From contig JASLKG010000006.1 of the NCBI GenBank assembly GCA_030747695.1, positions 1 to 64,000 of the forward strand: a stretch of 64,000 bases of DNA. The letters run 5' to 3'. This document shows, in pieces, positions 61,001-64,000 of the stretch (positions are counted from its first letter, which is position 1; each line of letters opens with the position of its first letter). The position numbers and the translations under genes are program-made. This DNA is from Candidatus Poseidoniaceae archaeon (GTDB taxonomy: Archaea; Thermoplasmatota; Poseidoniia; Poseidoniales; Poseidoniaceae). The notes under the pieces were generated by a model. That model was not told where the DNA came from, did no database searches, and saw only the letters and a list, made by a program, of their open reading frames with translations.

Positions 61001-63077
61001 TCCCGGCCAGTCAGTTACGAAAAATTTGGAAATTTCAGTCCCAACTAGTCAAGACCCCGGAACTTTCGTAATTTATGTTAAGGGCTGGTCAGAAGGAGAG
61101 CCTTTGAAATCTCTTGAGAAGGGCACGTACGATGTACTTGAATTATGGATTAACGTTTCAATTAGATCAGTGGGTAATATTGTATTCGAAATTTATGATA
61201 CAAGTGAAATTATTTTACCAGGAGAATGTGCAACATACGATGTAAATGTCATTAAGAATTATGAACAAGGTTACTTGATATTTAGTACACCGGGAGCCCC
61301 TGAAGCCAAACCGGATGAAATCGATATTAATACTTGGAGACAAGACCATTGGACAGTAGACCTTGACTTTTCAAACGCACCAGGTCCAAGAGATCCTGGA
61401 GACCCAACAAGTCCAAGATTATGGCCAATAGAAACAACATATACTGTAGTCGCATCAGTTTGCGCCCCATATAATGCAAATGCAGGATTAGGGCCAGCAG
61501 TTACAGTGAAGGCTTACTTGGAAGGCTATCCTAGAGTCGCAGACTCAGTAATTCTGTCAACAAATGTAATCCATGTATTTTCATTGGAGACTGAAATGGA
61601 AACGACGACTCTTACTGCAAACCCCGGAGACTCATGGGTAATTCCTACAACTGTAACAAATACAGGCAACGGCCCTGATAGGTATGATCTACGACTAGGA
61701 CGTGTTTACGATTCGCAAGGTATTGACGTATTGTGGGATATCGAAATCCCACGAGGATTATTGTCTGAATTATCTCGAGATAGTTCTCAAACGGTTGACA
61801 TAATAGTAAATGTCCCAACACAAGTTCCAGCAGGAGATTACACAGTAATCATTCAATCATTTAGCGAAGAAGATTATCCTGATGACACAGGGCATAGGAC
61901 AAGATTGCGTGAGGAAATTGCAATTTCGGTTGTCGTGAATGAATTCTATGATATGCAAATTACTATGGATTCTAATGTTGACAACCAAGTTAAAACTAGT
62001 GCGCCTGGAAGAATTGTTGAATTTGTTGTTAATATTACAAATGCAGGGAACGTAGTAGATACGCCTTCATTACATAACCACACCTCGCAAAAAGATCCAT
62101 CAACCGGTACAATTCTATGGAATACGATGCCCGGAATGGGACAATTAACTGGATGGAGCGTAGATTGGGAAATGGTCTATTATATCGGAGCAGAACTTGA
62201 AGTTCGAACACCTTGTACAGAGGCCACATCACTAGATTCAGAATTCCCTGATTTTACCTGTGTTTATCTTACTGATATTGGTGAATGGCGAATGCCCCAA
62301 ATGGATCCATATACCACCCATACAATGATTGCAACAGTGAACATAGCAACAGGTGCAAAATTAGATACCAGATATATTGGTTTGAAAGTAACTAGTATGG
62401 CTGGAGGAATGGACGTAGATGGAGATCACGACGATAGTTTACAATGGGACGGAGAGGACTTAGATACCAATGAACTGATACTTACTTTACGTTTAAGAGC
62501 TCCAAATCTAAGAATCCAAGAGGTTTCAGTAGATACTACTAGCAATGAAGTAGATAACACAATTCCAGTGCGTGTAGTATTACAAAACACAGGAAACGTC
62601 CATGCAACAGATATTGAAGTTGTTCTTTGCGAGTTTTCAAGTGTTGACGATGAAGTTATGAAGGATATAAGGGATAATGGATGCCCTGAAGATAGTATTG
62701 TAATGCGCCAAACAATTGGTGCATTATTACCGCCCGACGACTCTGAAACGGCAAAGGAAATCGAGTTATATCTTCTATACCCAGTTTCTGCAGGAAGCCA
62801 TGAAGTAGTAGTTGTAGTAGATCCACAAAATACTATTGTTGAAGTTTCAGAAAGCGATAATACAAAATTGATTGGCGAGGAATTATCTTCAGACTCTCCA
62901 TTCCTTGATGTTGCTGGTGAAATTGTTAGCGAATGGGCATTACCATTTGGTGTACTTCTATTGACCTTTTCACTCTTTGGAGTACTTTACCTTGTAGGGA
63001 AAGGACGCCGAACAGATGTTAAGAATAGATTAGCAGAACAAAGTAGCCTAATTACTGTATTACAGGATGAAAATTGA
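58086..63077 (+). CDS. Giant exported surface protein with VWA domain inside propeller-like repeats
   Basis: 1663 residues. Signal peptide 'MGQRIKSISLVAIMVMSVMSTMLVAAPAAA'. Repeats of the form 'VHVVWSRN', 'VHIVWADH', 'IHIVWQDN', 'VQIAWDDT' and, after the insertion, 'THIAWMDA', 'VHIAWHDF', 'AHVAWSDT' suggest a beta-propeller. Between the fourth and fifth repeat a von Willebrand A domain is inserted (about 250-515; MIDAS DTSGS at 257-261) with many cysteines. NEW3-like beta domains follow ('ITNTGNVHDSFAF', 'VTNTGNGPDRYDL', 'ITNAGNVVDTPS'), then a CARDB-like domain ('VVLQNTGNVHATDIEVVL') and a C-terminal membrane helix (~1616-1637). Likely adhesion or binding at the surface. Confidence 0.85.
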   Translation: MGQRIKSISLVAIMVMSVMSTMLVAAPAAATQVVITEAIQVADGGSAADRMAAVASDSEGNVHVVWSRNTQHLYYSMVSPRGETLIDATQITNSGLHKIYHPDMVIDEDNKVHIVWADHSGQHKIMYTALNPFNTPMDGTSLLDGDISAIDDYIVAQHSNDRDWPAIDVDSKGNIHIVWQDNYDALDIFFQQPQIYYKMLEPDYSIQNVVVLFDNTLLTPIIGHKGHPDIVVDANDYVQIAWDDTRGGKVELVFVVDTSGSMYSEWADVCTVIYGGNFASGGYFAGIKPMLEEGNMTVYETIYGLGNTLPGAASSGNCASHNKNSGPRSTPLGQVPGDDSGGLRTLPGTVYNGATYSGYSGEDWGPGSNWACLSWKDAVGNVPGNPPTSSDHRWNPNATKIVIPISDEGPKDGDPSQQADDTTSINEAHDSCINAGVIPVGLYGQSYGGANNIQSHMKDLAQCPNGVVSTAARNCPGNSVRGTDAGGQTYEFPSGTGGASQMQLLVEAMVYISTNNSREIYMTVLDPYGKMDNDQQWVPGQPGHITNAQTYSEDLGRGSEGHLVVVNDTRVTIDDAFSFHPSIGVDMQGNTHIAWMDARDYGFEKGIPYEVYYTKLRLQGAGEWDGVSAGLSTYAIKRIDDTPISTVEGWGGMPNGASQLSAYPALLTDPQNNVHIAWHDFGNASAGEEILYVRLNATDLTGPGSTALDSWNSTAITSWNSFKLGPNQLSKPSLGMPPAFANDLGSGAHVAWSDTNKCSDESNGNRWTICYSHVLTGQVDIEFDDGETYYHVIEPGEQTIYNLTINNTTPGPKDLVADTYNLNLSGIPENWTANLYFSNNHTAIFPDTPIFLEGGELARIYLRVRAPSIYQANEDQLAAVMVNAISQKDPAIRSERLTLTLMDVVHGIDLDTSHRMADVEQGQTAIFSITITNTGNVHDSFAFYDPNSLEGQQEWLLPFGWQVVFPMQVSLDPGQSVTKNLEISVPTSQDPGTFVIYVKGWSEGEPLKSLEKGTYDVLELWINVSIRSVGNIVFEIYDTSEIILPGECATYDVNVIKNYEQGYLIFSTPGAPEAKPDEIDINTWRQDHWTVDLDFSNAPGPRDPGDPTSPRLWPIETTYTVVASVCAPYNANAGLGPAVTVKAYLEGYPRVADSVILSTNVIHVFSLETEMETTTLTANPGDSWVIPTTVTNTGNGPDRYDLRLGRVYDSQGIDVLWDIEIPRGLLSELSRDSSQTVDIIVNVPTQVPAGDYTVIIQSFSEEDYPDDTGHRTRLREEIAISVVVNEFYDMQITMDSNVDNQVKTSAPGRIVEFVVNITNAGNVVDTPSLHNHTSQKDPSTGTILWNTMPGMGQLTGWSVDWEMVYYIGAELEVRTPCTEATSLDSEFPDFTCVYLTDIGEWRMPQMDPYTTHTMIATVNIATGAKLDTRYIGLKVTSMAGGMDVDGDHDDSLQWDGEDLDTNELILTLRLRAPNLRIQEVSVDTTSNEVDNTIPVRVVLQNTGNVHATDIEVVLCEFSSVDDEVMKDIRDNGCPEDSIVMRQTIGALLPPDDSETAKEIELYLLYPVSAGSHEVVVVVDPQNTIVEVSESDNTKLIGEELSSDSPFLDVAGEIVSEWALPFGVLLLTFSLFGVLYLVGKGRRTDVKNRLAEQSSLITVLQDEN

Positions 63078-63087
63078 TAATTTTCAT

Positions 63088-63843
63088 TTAGACTGGGGGA
63101 TCCATCCCAAGAGCGGCCCACCATGGCAATTCAATTGATTGTGGTGCTGCAATAAACCCCCCAGATCGTTCAGCTAATTGTCTTGTCATACGTGTTCTAA
63201 CTTCATCCATTAATCGGTCTGTAGCATCACTACCAAGCTGCAATTCTTTTGCAAACGCCTTGAAATCAAATTTTGAGCCCGGCGCTTCGAGAATATTATG
63301 AACAACAAGACGTTGTTCGTAGGAATCAAAATCAGAATCAACGGTTGCTGAGATCCGTTGTTTTATTTGTTGGTGTAAAGCGATTAATGCATCTCTTTCT
63401 CTGTCAATGGCGTCAATAGCGTTAGCAATTTTCGACAGATGATGTGCACCTTCACCTACACCGATTCGTTTTCGCCCACTCACAACTTCCGCAATTGGAA
63501 CAACCTCTCCTTTCAATTTATTTGAAAGCTTTAGAGGACCGCCAGGAGGCAAACTCCGTTGTTCACATTGAAACAAATCCGGCCCTAAATCAATTCTAAT
63601 TGAAATTGCTTGTTTTACAGTGTAAATGTTTTTTGGTGGGCCGCCTTTATTGCTTGCAGCCTTTACTTTTACAACAAAACCAGAATTTTCTAAAATCTTT
63701 AGGTGCTTCATTACAGCTTGTTGTGAAATACCAATTTGTTTTGCTAATTGCAATGGATAATGAGGCTCCCTAACTAATCGTTCTAAAATCGCTCTCCGAG
63801 CCTTATTTTGCAATACAGCCAGCGCAGCATCTAGGTCGGCCAT
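63088..63843 (-). CDS. ArsR-type winged-helix regulator
   Basis: 251 residues. N-terminal winged helix 'LAVLQNKARRAILERLVREPHYPLQLAKQIGISQQAVMKHLKILENSGFVVKVKA' is an ArsR/SmtB-like DNA-binding domain. A ~170-residue C-terminal region with a helix-rich middle ('IANAIDAIDRERDALIALHQQIKQRI') has no recognised ligand site. It is convergent with the giant surface-protein gene (ten bases apart), so control of that gene is not implied by position. Confidence 0.85.
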   Translation of the reverse strand: MADLDAALAVLQNKARRAILERLVREPHYPLQLAKQIGISQQAVMKHLKILENSGFVVKVKAASNKGGPPKNIYTVKQAISIRIDLGPDLFQCEQRSLPPGGPLKLSNKLKGEVVPIAEVVSGRKRIGVGEGAHHLSKIANAIDAIDRERDALIALHQQIKQRISATVDSDFDSYEQRLVVHNILEAPGSKFDFKAFAKELQLGSDATDRLMDEVRTRMTRQLAERSGGFIAAPQSIELPWWAALGMDPPV

Positions 63844-63900
63844 TACTTCACAACCGGAGGTTAACTACCAAAGGACCCCTATGAATGCGTCGATAATTAG

Positions 63901-64000
63901 TCAAGCATCATCCCATTTCTTCCAGGCATCATCTTTAGGCGGGTTAGAATGAGTATATTCTGAAGGCGAATTAATCGATCCACTCTTATTTACGACATTT
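63901..64000 (-). CDS. C-terminal end of a gene truncated by the window edge
   Basis: On the minus strand an open frame enters from the right edge and ends at TGA (63901-63903), giving the last ~32 residues '...NKSGSINSPSEYTHSNPPKDDAWKKWDDA'. The acidic, Trp-containing tail looks like protein rather than chance, but the fragment is too short to identify. Confidence 0.4.
   Translation of the reverse strand, partial: NVVNKSGSINSPSEYTHSNPPKDDAWKKWDDA

Overview
The window looks like a chromosomal segment of a planktonic marine euryarchaeon, most probably Marine Group II (Candidatus Poseidoniales); that assignment is inference from gene content. Archaeal information-processing and lipid genes are present: ribosomal protein LX/L18Ae, prefoldin alpha, FtsY, RpoP, an RFC small-subunit-like clamp loader, diphthine synthase, a Trm5-family methyltransferase, a beta-CASP RNase, a split GuaA amidotransferase, GGGP synthase and geranylgeranyl reductase. 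They sit among bacterial- or eukaryote-like genes (UvrA, type II glutamine synthetase, an HX5D acyltransferase, MoeA) and many exported peptidases. DNA is AT-rich, genes are tightly packed, neighbours often overlap by a few bases, and starts are ATG, GTG or TTG.

Layout: 0-2.2 kb is the end of a phosphate/phosphonate-type ABC importer (phnD-phnC-phnE), followed by tRNA-Leu(GAG) and a small unknown gene. 2.6-8 kb holds a DDAH-like amidinohydrolase, a tandem pair of M28 lipoprotein peptidases and an M50 membrane protease. 8.1-21 kb is mostly minus strand: AlaX, purQ-purL, uvrA, an RluA-type pseudouridine synthase, moeA, a zinc-ribbon protein and a beta-CASP nuclease, with a TauE/SafE transporter on plus. 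The longest gene-free stretch (20.9-21.3 kb) contains repeated and inverted motifs resembling archaeal origin recognition boxes. It coincides with a sharp change in strand composition: the plus strand is G+T-rich to the left and A+C-rich to the right, whichever strand is coding.

21.3-33 kb: ferredoxin, a short flavoprotein and GGGP synthase (lipid synthesis); an actin-like ATPase with a coiled-coil partner; a subtilase; the rpl18a-pfdA-ftsY operon with three further small genes, one a tail-anchored pseudo-receiver; pyrF; and an epimerase. 33-47 kb: S15 lipoprotein peptidase, GSII glutamine synthetase, SemiSWEET, EF-hand protein, NERD protein, HAD phosphatase, geranylgeranyl reductase, DMT exporter, an Lrp regulator divergent from a trans-sulfuration enzyme across a palindromic operator, dphB and a Trm5-like enzyme. 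47-64 kb: exported M24 peptidase, tRNA-Asp(GTC), a repeat-rich fusion protein, guaAa, rpoP, an RFC-like protein, tRNA-Arg(CCT), SDR, a membrane protein, an SdhA-like flavoprotein, HIT protein, acyltransferase, a DUF2299-like protein, a 1663-residue surface protein with a VWA domain embedded in propeller-like repeats, and an ArsR-type regulator.

The gene set suggests a heterotroph that digests proteins outside the cell (M28 x2, S8, S15, M24), makes purines and pyrimidines, and carries both archaeal ether-lipid genes and an ester-lipid-type acyltransferase.
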